DNA of 64,000 nucleotides from Acridotheres tristis (lineage: Eukaryota > Chordata > Aves > Passeriformes > Sturnidae). Every line of letters begins with the position of its first letter. Positions within the stretch are counted from its first letter, which is position 1. This document shows, piece after piece, positions 35,601 through 47,300 of the stretch. The notes beneath the pieces were generated by a model that saw only the letters and a program-made list of their open reading frames with translations, did no database searches and was not told where the DNA came from. The position numbers were made by a program, and so were the translations under genes. The stretch lies in assembly GCA_037013685.1 (NCBI GenBank), contig CM072887.1, positions 40,909,154 through 40,973,153 on the forward strand, read 5' to 3'.

Positions 35601-38117
35601 AAAGCAGTCTCCATCACTGTTTTCAACTTTCACAAAACTTTTCTAAAAATACTTTTTCCAGCTGCAGGTCTCCTCTTCTCTTCTCTTCTCTTCTCTTCTC
35701 TTCTCTTCTCTTCTCTTCTCTTCTCTTCTCTTCTCTTCTCTTCTCTTCTCTTCTCTTCTCTTCTCTTCTCTTCTCTTCTCTTCTCTTCTCTTCTCTTCCT
35801 CAGTAAAATTCCTTTCAGAGTAGACCTTATCAATTAACTCTCTCTGGCTCACAGACCAGCTGTCAGCCCATTCCACATCTGCCCAGCTGGGCAGCAGTGT
35901 TGATCGATGGCAGTGAGAAAATCACATGTTGAAATGCAAAGCTGCACAGAAGTAGTGCAAGGTGGGAGCAAGGCCTCTCATAGTTGTGAACTGGGAAATA
36001 AATTTATTTTAAGGTCTAGTAAATGTTTGAGTATGTCCTTTCTAACCTCCTTGGCTCAATCAACACTTGGGTATTCTGCTTACAGCCTTCCCCATTGCTT
36101 TGGTTTGTAAGATGGTGAAGGGTGACACTTCAGGCAGAGCTTGTGCTGCCTTCCCTCTCCTGAGCCCACCGGGCTGCCTGAGTGCTCCTGCAGCAAGGGC
36201 TGGCCCTGATGGATGTGCTTCCAAACATGCCATCACTGCACTCAGGGGACAGAGAGGAAACCAAGCAGACCCTCTGCACAGACCTGTGAGCCTCTGGGGA
36301 CCATGTGGCAACCTGGGAGGAAGAAGGCAACCAAGCAAGCACTTTCCTGTCCCCAGGAAAGGCCACAAAGCCAACAGAAACACAGCAGCTTTAGTCACAG
36401 TCCTGATGGTCATGGTCCCTGTGCTGTGAGCTTGATGCCACAGATACCAGATACCAGAAGGCAGATCAAAAGGGAGAGACATATGATTACAGTAGTTAAA
36501 TGTGATTTCATACATGTAATCCTTCTTTAAGGCACAGAGCATGTTCTTAAAATGACCAGATAAGGGGTAGAGGGGAGGAGGGAAGGAAGATAAGAATCAA
36601 TTTCTCATTTCTTGATCTGTTTTTCAGCGAATGTTAAGCAAGCCTTCCTGCTCAAGGAGCCTCAGGAGTTCTGGGTGGATTCAAGCACGAAGGTTTTGGT
36701 CCCTATGTTGTCTATCAGGGGGACATTCAAGTACAAAACCGATGCCAGTGGGACTTTTTCCGTGGTGGAAGTCCCCATCAGCAAGACTGCGCTGCTGGTG
36801 CTGCTGCAGCCCATCAATGGCAGTGACCTGGAGCACGTGGAGTCCCAGGTGACCTGGGAGTCCTCAGCCTGGCTCCAGTGGCTGTCCCCAAGGTAGGGAA
36901 GGGGCACGTGCACCCTCCTATAGTAGGGATGGATGGGATGGGGTGGGCCACACAGACCTGCCTGCTCATCCGGGCTGGGATCGTGCCAGGGAGGCTTTAC
37001 TACTGAGAACAAAGAGAAATTCAGGGGCCCCACCTCAAAGGCCCACTTTGGTGGGATCAGCTTTTTATCTGGGAGCATTTCAAGGAAACCAGCAAGTTTC
37101 TTTACATCCCTCCCACAAAGTGGGATGTTCTGGGGTTTAGCAGCAGACCCAGGGTGAGTTCACACGTGGAAACAGCAACAGGCACCCACTGTGTGCCCAC
37201 ACACCAAGCACTTGTTGCAGTTGTTTTCGCATGCCCGTTCCGAGGACTGCCCAACCACGATGCTTTCACAGTGAACAAGCACTCATTTGCCTCTCTCTCT
37301 CCCTCTCTCTGCAGAGAAATTAAATTAATGCTGCCAGCATTAACACTAGAAGACATCTCTGATCTACAGGAGCTTCTTGCAGATATGGAACTGCCTGGAC
37401 TGCTGGGAAAGGGGGCAGATTTCAGTAGGATAAGCAACGCCAGTCTAACAGTTGGAAAGGTAGAGTACATATCACTGGTATTCAAAAAAATTTATGTTTC
37501 CTGCACAGTTTCAGCCTCCTAAGCTGAATAAATTTATCTAGAACAAAGCAGTCAGAGACATGTAGGGGACATGCTTAGTAGGGGACTGAGTATCACATAC
37601 AGCATATGTTTTGGATTTAGTAGGAGAATAATGGTGATAACACAAAAGTTTTAGTTGTTGGCAAGTTGTGGGAGAGAAGTGTGAGCAGCTGTGTGGTACC
37701 TAGCTGCTGGCTGGGGTTAAACCATGACACAAGGGCAACAGGATTACAGACCAGCTTAGTGTAAAAGCAGTTATACAGCTTTTGCATGTTATGGCCAAGT
37801 ACTCCAACATCTTTTTTAAACATCTATGGAGTGCAATGTGCTTTATCATTTACCCAGACTCTCATTTGTCCCATCATAATCACGCTCTGATGACTCCAGA
37901 GTTACTCATATGTTTTTCCTTACAGGTAATAAATAAAGCCTTTTTCAAACTGGCCAGTGATGGAACAGATAAGCCAGAAGACCCTGCAGCACAGAAGGAA
38001 GATGGGGCGTACCTGGACGTAACACTGAATAAGCCATTCCTTTTTGCTGTGTTTGAAAAGCAGTCAAGGGCAATGCTTTTTCTTGGCAGAGTAGTAAACC
38101 CTCTGCATGAGGAGTAA
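31820..38117 (+). CDS. AGT: AGT, angiotensinogen (complete coding sequence)
   Basis: Secreted plasma precursor of angiotensin and a non-inhibitory serpin. CDS joins 31820-32609, 36628-36892, 37315-37459 and 37926-38117: 463 residues, close to the usual 460-485. A 19-residue signal peptide (hydrophobic, ending VVTC) precedes angiotensin I, DRVYVHPFTL, at residues 20-29 (31877-31906). Renin would cut Leu29-Tyr30 and ACE would then release DRVYVHPF. Cys37 and Cys154 match the redox disulfide of mammalian AGT (mature Cys18-Cys138). Sequons are seen at N33 (NET, the conserved site) and N133 (NQT), plus NGS and NAS in exons 3 and 4. The serpin signature NKPFLFAVFE and the final LGRVVNP are intact. 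All phases join and there is no premature stop. The gene lies between CAPN9 and COG2, both on the opposite strand, as in human. Odd points: Thr9 in angiotensin I and an additional Cys31 beside the renin site. Confidence 0.96.
31877..31906 (+). other. AGT: Angiotensin I peptide coding segment
   Basis: Codes for DRVYVHPFTL. The first eight residues are [Val5]-angiotensin II. Chicken angiotensin I is known to carry Ser at position 9; here position 9 is Thr. Confidence 0.97.
34148..34153. repeat. Target-site duplication, left copy (TCTGCC)
   Basis: Directly abuts the TGTGGAA terminus of the ERV at 34154. Identical to the right copy. Confidence 0.8.
34154..34227 (+). repeat. Inverted partial LTR (U3 5' end)
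   Basis: Matches the reverse complement of 35877 down to about 35805, with a few substitutions and small indels. Shared blocks include GGGCTGACAGCTGGTCT, GTTAATTGATAAGGTCTACT and CTGAAAGGAATTTTAC. Similarity ends abruptly at 34227, where gag-derived sequence begins. Confidence 0.85.
34228..35293 (-). pseudogene. ERV gag remnant (matrix and capsid parts)
   Basis: A likely gag start at 35293 opens with MGNN, a myristoylation-type N-terminus as in retroviral matrix proteins. The frame meets stops after about 23 codons. Further matrix-like sequence is open at 35191-35009, and a capsid-like fragment with AFPVFKAVPN and KIAQDLQ is open at 34489-34228. The C-terminal capsid, nucleocapsid and all pol are missing. 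Non-functional. Confidence 0.7.
35425..35442 (-). other. ERV primer binding site
   Basis: Two bases inside the LTR edge the minus strand reads TGGTGACACCAAACGTGA. It resembles the tRNA-Trp primer site of avian alpharetroviruses (TGGTGAC...ACGTGAT) with changes in the middle. Confidence 0.6.
35445..35877 (-). mobile_element. ERV 5' LTR
   Basis: 433 bp, TGTGGAAT...CAGCAACA on the minus strand. A TATA-like GCATAAAA lies at 35531-35538 and AATAAA at 35509-35514, so R is short. U3 contains the (TTCTC)24 tract, which is AAGAG purine repeats on the ERV sense strand. Confidence 0.8.
35676..35795. repeat. (TTCTC)24 pentanucleotide microsatellite
   Basis: 120 bp, 24 perfect copies, within the U3 of the ERV LTR. 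It produces spurious SLLFS and KRREE reading frames on the two strands. Confidence 0.97.
35878..35883. repeat. Target-site duplication, right copy (TCTGCC)
   Basis: Directly follows the CCACA terminus of the ERV at 35877. Confidence 0.8.
36628..36892 (+). CDS. AGT: AGT exon 3
   Basis: 265 bp, residues 264-351, from ANVKQAFLLKEPQEFWVDSS to WLQWLSP plus 2 nt. Serpin body; contains the sequon NGSD. Acceptor TGTTTTTCAG, donor GTAGGGAA. Confidence 0.95.
37315..37459 (+). CDS. AGT: AGT exon 4
   Basis: 145 bp, residues 352-400, including EIKLMLPALTLEDISDLQEL and RISNASLTVGK. It follows a long CT-rich tract ending CTGCAG; donor GTAGAGTA. Confidence 0.95.
37655..37729 (-). mobile_element. Fragment of an avian ERVL-type LTR
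   Basis: The minus strand begins TGTCATGGTTTAACCCCAGC, the 5' end of a common avian ERV LTR family, and stays similar for about 75 bp before fading. It lies in AGT intron 4 as an isolated 5' stub. Family assignment is from memory. Confidence 0.5.
37926..38117 (+). CDS. AGT: AGT exon 5 (last coding exon)
   Basis: 192 bp, residues 401-463 and the TAA stop. Encodes VINKAFFKLASDGTDKPEDP, then the reactive-loop region, and ends LGRVVNPLHEE. The loop is acidic and does not look like an inhibitory serpin hinge, as expected for AGT. Acceptor TTCCTTACAG. Confidence 0.96.
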   Translation, partial: VINKAFFKLASDGTDKPEDPAAQKEDGAYLDVTLNKPFLFAVFEKQSRAMLFLGRVVNPLHEE

Positions 38118-39064
38118 ATGCAAACACAGAGGATAAGAAAGGGATGGAATGATGCACATTTCCCATCACCTTTTTCTTATGCATCAGATAGTTTTGTGAT
38201 GTTGTTGAGTGCTCTACTTAGCTTTGAGATGAAGCAGTTAGTGTTGGAAATACAGCTTTTTGAAAGCTAACACTTTGCAACATTTCATCCTCGTTCATCT
38301 ATTTCACGTGAGATGACTCACATCCTTCCTCCAGCTTCCATTTTATTCCTTGTCTCTCTTTTGCTCCTAGTTCCCTTTTTGGACGCAGTGGGGCAGGGCA
38401 GTGTATCGATGCCAGGCATCAATTTGAAAAAATAGATTGATAAGCAGCTTTTGCTATACTATTTTTATTTACGATTGAAAAAGACCTCTTCATTCTTTAA
38501 AAAGCTCTTTTAATTGTACAGTCAGTTTTGCAAGAGAGACTCCCTTTTACATTACAGTGAAGATTTTACAATTATCCGCAGAGATTTCTAGCTTCATCAG
38601 CAACATTTGCCTTTAAAATTCTGCCAACAGCACAGGCAGGCTCTGCTTGTCCCACTGAGACAAGATTTTTTGCCTTGGAAGCAAAAACATGCTTAGAGGA
38701 AGTTTTTCCTTTCTGCAGGCCAGATGGATATGTTCACTTCTTAACTCTATGGAAATGCTAAAAATAGGGTTTGGTAGTATTCATGAACTGTGATGGATAA
38801 ATTCCCAGAGTCTGACAGAATTATCTCTGATTTTTTTAGGTAAAAGAAATCCCACAATGTCTACTATTCCAGTACAATTCCATTTCTGTGATTACTTTAT
38901 AACCTGTGAGGCATTTCTTACAGCCTTATAGCAAAGAAGGACATTACTGGTTAGAGTCCACTTCTGCAAACTTTAACATATCCAAACCATATGTTCTTTA
39001 AAAATAGCATTAATGGCAATAATATATATTAGTATAAAGAGTGGATGTGGTGCAGCTACTTGTG

Positions 39065-39070
39065 AATAAA
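39065..39070 (+). terminator. Candidate AGT polyadenylation signal
   Basis: AATAAA, about 950 nt after the AGT stop and the first canonical hexamer that I see downstream. Use is inferred. Confidence 0.35.
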
Positions 39071-42000
39071 ACGATTACAGCAGTACAGTTCAACTCTGAA
39101 GAGAGTCATAAAAATTTGAAACATTAAAGGGGAACAACAGATTATCAGGTGACTCTTGAATTAGGAAGTGAGGAATTTGGAGACAGACCTTGGTACTGAG
39201 GAAAGCCTGGAACAAGGATTTCCACCTGTCATCTGTCAATTTATTGTTAGCACTGACAGCACTTAAAAATAACTGCAAACCTCTTTGGCAGACCATGTGA
39301 GACCATGTATCCCGCAGTGCACAGCAGCTCATTATCATCCACAGTGGCCCAAATGTGTATCTAATCTAAATGCACTAATACCAGCAGCTTGATATCACTG
39401 ATGTGCATACATGACACATCCTTGTAGCTTCATGGAAAATGCCATAACGTTATAAATAAAATAACCCTCACAATACTAGGACACAGCATCCATTTATTTA
39501 TCCATTTATACTGTATGTACTCCAGATGCTCTAACGTCTAAATACTGTACTTGTATTATACACAGAAGTAAATAAGTATGAACATGCAGGGGTAGAAAAA
39601 TGCAAATAAAGTCACTTCCAAGTTTCTTTGCCACAGTTTGGTTGGGCTTTTGTCCATAAATGAGTTCTGGCTTCTGAAATGTGCTCCAAATCATTTGTGT
39701 TTTTAAGACAGTAAGTTGCATATTATCAAGCACTACAGCTGATGGTATAGCTCTGAGCATGAAAGAGGCAGCTTCATACTAATTTAAATGTTATGCCATT
39801 TACTCGTTGAAGTCAGAAGGTAGCATCATCTACAAATAAAATCTCAGACCATAAAATATTCCATTTTAATGAAGAAAGTGGAAAATAACAAGAGGAGACT
39901 CTGGCAGAAAATTCAGGGAAAAATGTCTTTATTCACAGGTGATTCCAGGGCTGCATGCTGTGGAACTCCATATCCCTGTCCAGTTACAGGTAGAAAAACA
40001 AAACAAACCCATCAAACACACTTTTCAGAAAATAAATTTTGTGATGGAGAGCACCTCTCCACTGACACCCTGGAGAAGAAAAGGAAGAAGGAAAAGGCAG
40101 AGACAGGGAACTAAAAGTACACTCACCAGAATAAGGACTGTCAACAGAGAACCAACTCTCTGCTTCCTCAACAATGTATATTCTTCTGAGACTTATTTCT
40201 GACATCAATTTTACATGTGAAATTTTTATGGCATTTTATACTCTTCACTCTCCTCCAATTTTACCAAATTCCTCTGTCAGGCACACCACAATGCACATTC
40301 CAAGCATCCTAGACACCACTCACATACTGAGATCCCAAATGCAATCTACAGCCTAATAGTCTAGTGAGTGAAGCACTTAAAATTCTAAAAGGTGGGAGAT
40401 TTGGAGAAAGAGAACAAAGGCAAGAGTGAGCTTTTTAGGTTTCATCAAACAGCACAGTTTATCCCTGGGCATAGCTGACAATTTACTGACAGCTTAAAAA
40501 ACAAAACAATTTTTAAAAAATCCATGCAGCTTGCTTCCTCATCCCTCCAGTTCAACCTTGAAAATACAATGGTTGATGGAAAAAGGAGAGTAAATATTCC
40601 TTGAGTGGTCCAGCCAAATATACATACTGCTAGTTATCTTTAGATGACAAGATTACAACAGTCTGGTCCACTTCTGGTATAACCTACCAAGTTGAGAACT
40701 CAGTTACCATTTTAGAGGAAGACATGCCACTGGCTCTTTCCTCAATATTGTACAAAATCTCTTCCAGTTAAATTCCCAAGATTAGAAAGGCATAGCAATT
40801 TTTTCTACAGGTCCTACAAAGGAAGAAGAAAAAGGCACAAAATCAAAACTGCGTTACTGCCATGAAGTGCACTTCAAAAATTACCTAAGGAACAGAAGAA
40901 ATAGGATTAGTAGCACAAGATATCTCCATTGGAGTTCACATGGTAGATCCTCTCCTCACTGATCCACAGTGTTTGAAAATGCTAAAATTCAGTTTACTAA
41001 AGTTAATTCACACCTCTCTTTCAACGGGGATATCACACAAATTCTTGCCTGATGTCTTATTCCACATAAAGAAAATGGAATCCTATTCAAGAGAACAAAA
41101 ATAAAAGATGGAGAAGTGACATAGAAAAAGTGATAGAGACATTTAAGGCAATCATAGGACCATTCAGTAATTTTGATTTGCTACACAATGTTATTTCCTG
41201 CCCTGAAATTAAAGCTTGTCTTCAATGAAAAAGAACAGAATTCAGCGTATATCCTCAGAAAGTTGATGAAGACAAGTAGGAAGCGTTGTTGTTGCAGAAA
41301 GATGTAGAAAATCACTTGCAACTCAAGGACAAGTAATCTTTCAGTGCCTTTTTGGTTTGGTGCACAGACTACATCCTTTTACCCAGTTTTGGACAAACAA
41401 AACTCCTGTTTTCAATCACTAGTGTGCACAGATCTCAGAATCTGCTACTTTGGTTACGCTGTTGTAGAAATTTTATTGTATAGAGATGCACACCTGCTGA
41501 AATGAGTAGCTGCACAGTGCATTTACAATCCTACAATCTCAGTCTCAGGCTACAATTTACACATCCATTTTATAATAAGAAAACTGCTGAAAACAACAAG
41601 AACTGGGACGATGTGTCTACTCCTGACTCTTAAGAAAATTAAGAGGTGTGGGGAGACCAAGCTTTCTATGTTCATCTATTAGAAGCCTGGAAAAACATAA
41701 TACATACACAAACTTCTTGTTCAGAAGCAGAAAGAGTTACATCCACTAAGTAGCATGTGCCTAAGGCTGAGGATTTCCATGTGCCTGAAGGAGACAGATT
41801 TGTCATCTGACGGGTAGGTCTACTTTGCTGTTTCTTTTTTCAGCAATTTGGATGCTCCCTCGATTGTGTATGTGCCATGAATGGAGAGAAGCTAAGCAAA
41901 TGAGAAAAGCCAAACCCTGCTCTCCATTACCCAAGACTGAATCCATGCACCACCATGTAATTTTAAGCAGCAGGACTTTCCTCACTGCCTCCCTTCAAAA

Positions 42001-43895
42001 AATTTGTGTTAGAAAAGTCGTAACAGCCACCTTTCCTAATTGCTTCAAAAGCACCATGATCACATGGTTGTCCCTTCTCAACTAAAATATCATCAGTTTC
42101 CAACAGTGAAGAATGAAAGCCCTCAAGCTGTGAAAGGTTTTCTCACTATAGCTTCACACAACAGCCATGTGCTACAAACCTCATATCTCCATATCACTTG
42201 GAAAATGTGCATAATCTGGGCATTAAGCCCCATGCTCTCTAAATACTTTAGGAAGATATAGGTATTTTTAATTAACAATTGGGAACTAGAATTCCAGTGT
42301 TAAATTTTCACAAGGTAAAAAAACCAAAAAGTTAAAAAAAAAATCAGAACAACAAAACACAAAACCAGGGCATTCTCTGACTTTAAAGCCTTAAATTCAC
42401 CTCCCACTATATAAGACTATGTTGCCTGTCCTTCACATATGAAAGAGAAGCATCAATAGGCATATCACTCTAGGTTCATGAAAGCCCTTTGTTAATCCTT
42501 CTACCATTTTAAACCCTAAAAACACTTTCAGATTTCCTGCTATATAAAGATGCATCTAGCACTGATGTAGCTACGTTTGAAGTTACAAAAATTCTACATG
42601 TATGCAGGTGAGTTCTAATAGATAAATCAGAAATATGCCAGTCCTGAATAAATTCCAGCTTAGTGAATTAAGTTTTTATTTGAAGGAAAACAGGTAGTCT
42701 GAATGTAATAACCTCTAAGTCAGATACTTGTAGTAGAAATTATTTTTAAAATTTAAAGTACTTTATGAGTTTTTGTCATGCAGCCCTTCACACCAGCACA
42801 GTCTGTGAAAAAACTAAATCATTTAAACGAAAACATTCAAAACCCAAACAAGATCTAACCATACCCTATGATGACAGAAGGCAGGTAAGTGCAAAGCAGC
42901 AACGAGAAACAGCAGAATTCTGTTCTTGCGAGTTCTTTATCCCAGGAGATCTCGAATAATGTTTGGAAGTTTTTGATACCGTGTAAAGAGTTAAAGCACA
43001 CAGCTGCCTGTCTCAAACGCTGTCAAGGCTACAGACAGAACTTGCCATAAGATAAGCCACCACAGCAGGAACTCGAGATAAGCACAGAAGGGAGAAATTT
43101 GTGACAGGAAGGTGCTGATTCCAGACCTGTCAGAGGTGAAGATCTAGTTAGCACATTCTGGTTAATGCATCTAGACTGTGGGAGAGAAAGCAAGTGCTCA
43201 TACTCATATCAATGCCCAAAATCACCCTAAGTTATGGGACACACAGAGTCTGTGACTCTGTGACACCAACCCCGATGTGCCCCTAGACTCATTTCTGGGG
43301 CCTCCCACCAGAGGACTGCGCACGATCCACAGTGTTAACATCAGACAGAGTAGAACTTGCCCCCAGGGGAGGTAAGAGAGCATTCCCACCTCAACCTAAA
43401 CATGCATGAACCCACTGAACTCTCTGTTTTGTGGGCTCCCCCCACCCCTAATGGATCAAGACCATGACCATTACTTTGACCAACAAATATCTAAAATGGC
43501 AACAACCAAGTCTTGTTGCTGGATCCGTGGATGGTGGTATCTTCCATCTCTACTATGTACTCATGTACTTTCTCTTTCTTTCTTTTCCCTATATATTTTC
43601 CTAAGTGATATCTTTATACTTTCATATTGTTGTGTTTCTATAGACAATAACCAAACCAGCTATATACCTTTCTTTGATTGCAACCAAACTGCTCTAAAAT
43701 AAACCAGACATATATAGATATAGCTCTCTCTCTGTATATATATAGATACATAAACTGGTCACTGTATCCTTTCTCTCTAATCAAGGGTTCTGTTAACAAG
43801 AACCTCAATTACTTTGCCTCTGGAACATGTAACACAGCCATCAATCAATACATTTGATTCAAAAACACATGGGACATCAAAAGTTAGGAAGACAA
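39071..43895. other. Intergenic region between AGT and COG2 (convergent 3' ends)
   Basis: 4.8 kb of AT-rich sequence between the two 3' ends. The LTR-like block at about 42980-43830 is the only structure seen. No gene is supported. Confidence 0.7.
42980..43830 (+). mobile_element. LTR-like block (tentative)
   Basis: The composition resembles an avian ERV LTR: a more GC-rich first half, a pyrimidine-rich stretch, AATAAACCAG near 43699, then a T- and CT-rich tail with short TATA and CT repeats. The ends and a target duplication were not found, so the limits are approximate. Confidence 0.3.
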
Positions 43896-43901
43896 TTTAT
43901 T
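43896..43901 (-). terminator. COG2 polyadenylation signal
   Basis: AATAAA on the minus strand, 317 nt downstream of the COG2 stop codon; no closer canonical hexamer is seen. Confidence 0.5.
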
Positions 43902-44217
43902 ACATATTATTTTTAACATAGAACTTCGTTCTTGTACATTTCAAGTTGTACAACAAAAATAAGAAAAACACTTTCTTCTACTTTTATTCTATAGTAGAAA
44001 GTTTAGAACTTTGATTGCTTTCCATATAATGGATAACTGATAAATTCTCAGTCTTTTGGTGATGCAAGTTTATCAAGGCAGAAGACACACTGATTTGCTG
44101 CTTGAGACACTTTAGGAAGCACTTCATTGCCATTTATTTGGTAAAATGAAGAAGAGTAAAATTCTCTCTTTCTTTCAGAGAGATCGGATATCTTCAACGA
44201 CATGCTTTCAAAAATAT

Positions 44218-44319
44218 CTAGGATAGTTCCATTGTAGCCTGGTCCTTGGCAGTTAGAATCAGCTCTGCAAGGGCTGAAAAGCTTTTTATGCTGCTTGTTT
44301 CCAGTCCCATCTTTCGGAT
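44218..44319 (-). CDS. COG2: COG2 last coding exon
   Basis: 102 bp including the TAG stop. Encodes IRKMGLETSSIKSFSALAEL then ILTAKDQATMELS. It is too short to stand out as an ORF; found by homology and phase 0. Acceptor ATCTTTTTAG. Confidence 0.93.
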   Translation of the reverse strand: MRKMGLETSSIKSFSALAELILTAKDQATMELS

Positions 44320-47300
44320 CTAAAAAGATACAGAAAACCTATTAATTTTCATTAAAACATTAAAAACCCGCTAATTATTCTACTTAAAACATTCAATGAA
44401 GCCTATGTTTTGTTCTGCATTGACATGTGGCAAAAACCACAACTGCATATACTGCAAACTATAAAAAATTTGCATCCAACTTTGCTCAGTGAAGTCTTTC
44501 CAGTTACAGAAGTGTCTTGCAGGGAAATATTTCACCATCTTCTAGGCAACTTGTAACTAAAGCCAGCTGGAAGTTTCCCAGTGAAGCAATGAGAAAGAGA
44601 AACTTGGCTGTAGTTGGTTTTAATGCATTGATTTAAGTGGATTCTTTTTTTTCCAGCTCCAAATGAAGTTTCTGGGCAATACTTTAAAGATCAACGTGAA
44701 TACATCCAAGAAGAGCCAACAGCATGACAGTGAAAGCATTTCAATAGGCTGCAAGAGCCTATGGTTCTAGCCTTGAACTTCCTGGGAGACAAAAACAACT
44801 CTACAATTACAGAGGTTGCTGCAAGTAATTTCTTAGCCAGGGAATCTACTGCTCTGACAAAAAAGAAAAATATGGCCATGAAAAAACTAAGAGTGCTGTG
44901 AAGCAGAAAAATCTGGATCTAACTAAAACCATAATGAAGTGATTCTGAAAAGGTGTTTGCTGCTGGAACTCTTTGTAATAGTCACATGTACCAAAACATC
45001 TTCCAAATGATTATGAATAATCTGTCCCCATTCAGCATAAATTCACACTGAATAATGGAAAAGAAGAACAAAAGCTCAACCCCAGGCAAAAACTGACAAA
45101 TAATAGCTTTTGTTAGTAAGATTTCCACAGTTCCACCCAATTGTGATTCATCCCATATCCGAGAAAAGAATCTGCTCACACACAAGCAGACTTAATCTAC
45201 CTGTTATAATGCATCAACAGCATCTGCTCATAAACAAGATCAATGACAACTCCTTGGCAACTAATGATTTGGACTCTTAAGTTGGAAGTTTGTTTATAGC
45301 TAGATATGATTTTTAGAAATAAAGGAGTACAAAACAGCATGCTTATACAATTTAATACAGCTACTGCATACATTTCCTGGAATATTTTCTTCTATGTTTT
45401 GCTGTTTAAAATTTCATATTTGGCATTGGAAAGCACTTACAATTGTGCAGCACAACAAATCAGGCTGACATCCTCACGGCTCTTGGGAACAGACCCTGAC
45501 CACGCAGAAAGTCAATGCTGGAAGCACCCCAACAGAAGGCAAACAAAGGAAGTGCCATAAAGAAGTTTCTATCAGACCTGCCCTCTCATCTGTAAACAGT
45601 GTTTCTTCTTAACTTCCATGCTTGCAAGCACTGAGCAGTACTTGAATTTTGAGTAATAAGAAATACAAGCTTTGCATTTGTATAAAAAAGAACAGGAAAG
45701 AATGCATTGCTAAAGTGGTATCTATAATGACCAAGGTCTGAAATTGTCTTCTTTATACAAATGTAAAAACACAAAGCAAAAACCCAAACCCACACCAACA
45801 AAGCTTTCAAGACCAAAATCTGAGTCAAGGTTCCCTTTCTTCTTCTATCTCCCTTCCAAAACTAATGATAAAAAACTAATTTCTCATAACTTACTTGTTC
45901 TCCAAAATACTCAACGTCTAAGGCCAGCTGCAGTCGGATTTTGTTATCATCACTCATGCCCCCATTAGTACCAACAGGGTTTGAAGTTGCAGTTCTTCTG
46001 GCTTGCTTCAACCTTTTTAGACTCTCTTCCATTTTCTTAACAGAACTGAGCACATCAGATACAGTTTCATAATACCTAAATTAAGGAAGGTTAATAAGAA
46101 AGAAAAAATTCCACTTTACAGAAGAGCCTACTTCATACACAGAAATACATCACTGGCAATGCTGAACAATGCCAGAAGGAATGGCTTCCCTTGCAAAGAA
46201 GCTACTTATTAGCATTATCAATTAATCAGTATTTCCATTATTACCTCCAGAGGTTAATCAGAAGATTACTACTCAGTCTTGAAGACTCCACAGCATTTTT
46301 GACTTGTTCAAGATGTTTGTACTCAATAGTGACCAAGGAATGCAACTGCTCCATTTGAAACATCAAAATCAGCCTCTCTTTACAATCAACAGAATATTGA
46401 GCAAAACTGCTTTTACAAACAGGACAGGAGTAACAGCCAGACAGACCAAAACCCACACATTTTTAGGCAAGTTACAAAAGTGTGTGAGAGCGCACATGTG
46501 CACAGCAGTCAGAAATGCCTATTTCTAAAATGAAGAAATTGATTTAAACAGGAGTCTCAGGGAGCTGACAGGAAAAGTCAGAAGAACCCTAACCCTAATT
46601 TAGAAATGGTAGAGATAAAATAAAACACCACTGCCCACGGAGTGGGATCCACATTAAAGAAAGCATAGAATCAAACAAAGTACACACATCAACTACTCAG
46701 CAGCAGAAGTTCAAAAAGCGTTATGGACTGAAATCCCATGCCTAAGTGGGAAGAGCATATTATACAAATGAGCAGATGCCCAGGACAGTGAGTTAAGAGA
46801 AAACAGAGCAACAATGGGAAATTAAAAGATCCATGAGAAAAGCAACCAGACTGAGCTATGTTCTGTAATTTGCTAAAATAACTAACTGTCGAAGAGCCTC
46901 TCTATGAAAACTATTACTCTAAGAATTGAAAGAGTTGAAAGAATCTTCCTGATGATTACTTTTAAACAAGGAGGCAACAGAAAGCAGACAAGCTTTTTTA
47001 AAGGGTAATTAGATAGCGATAGATAAAGAAAAACTGCTTGCCAGTGCCATGGAAACTTATTTCACGATACCATTCTATGAAAAGCACAAGTATTCCAGTA
47101 AAAGTCAGTGGTGTCCTCTTTTCATATCTTGGTATTTCCTAGTCCCAATCACTTGTGATTAATTCCTACCTCTGTTGTACTCCCAAATCCTTCTGCCATT
47201 TTAAGCAAATTTAGCCCCCAGGGATTTTTAACTAGTTTATGTTCTTTTCTGTTTTTTTTTTTTCATTCAGACGCAAGAATGTATTATCACAGCAATAAAT

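Larger units (their letters stand above)
34154..35877 (-). mobile_element. Defective endogenous retrovirus with inverted U3 ends
   Basis: 1724 bp inserted antisense in AGT intron 2. Reading the minus strand: a full LTR (35877-35445), a tRNA-Trp-like primer binding site, a decayed gag that stops in the capsid region, then about 74 bp of U3 in inverted orientation (34227-34154). The outer ends are TGTGGAA on both strands and are flanked by the exact 6-bp duplication TCTGCC. There is no pol, env or 3' LTR. The 6-bp duplication, Trp-like primer site and closely spaced TATA and AATAAA resemble alpharetrovirus-like avian elements, while the capsid fragment looks more betaretrovirus-like. Assignment below class II is uncertain. 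Confidence 0.8.
32610..36627 (+). other. AGT intron 2
   Basis: 4.0 kb intron. It hosts the aberrant ERV at 34154-35877 on the opposite strand. The flanking parts, 32610-34147 and 35884-36627, show no recognised feature. Confidence 0.85.

Noticed and set aside
35523..35876. Open frames of SLLFS and KRREE repeats on the two strands
   Set aside because: Translations of the (TTCTC)n tract inside the ERV LTR.
46586..46600. CCCTAACCCTAA, telomere-like
   Set aside because: Only two units; expected by chance in 64 kb.
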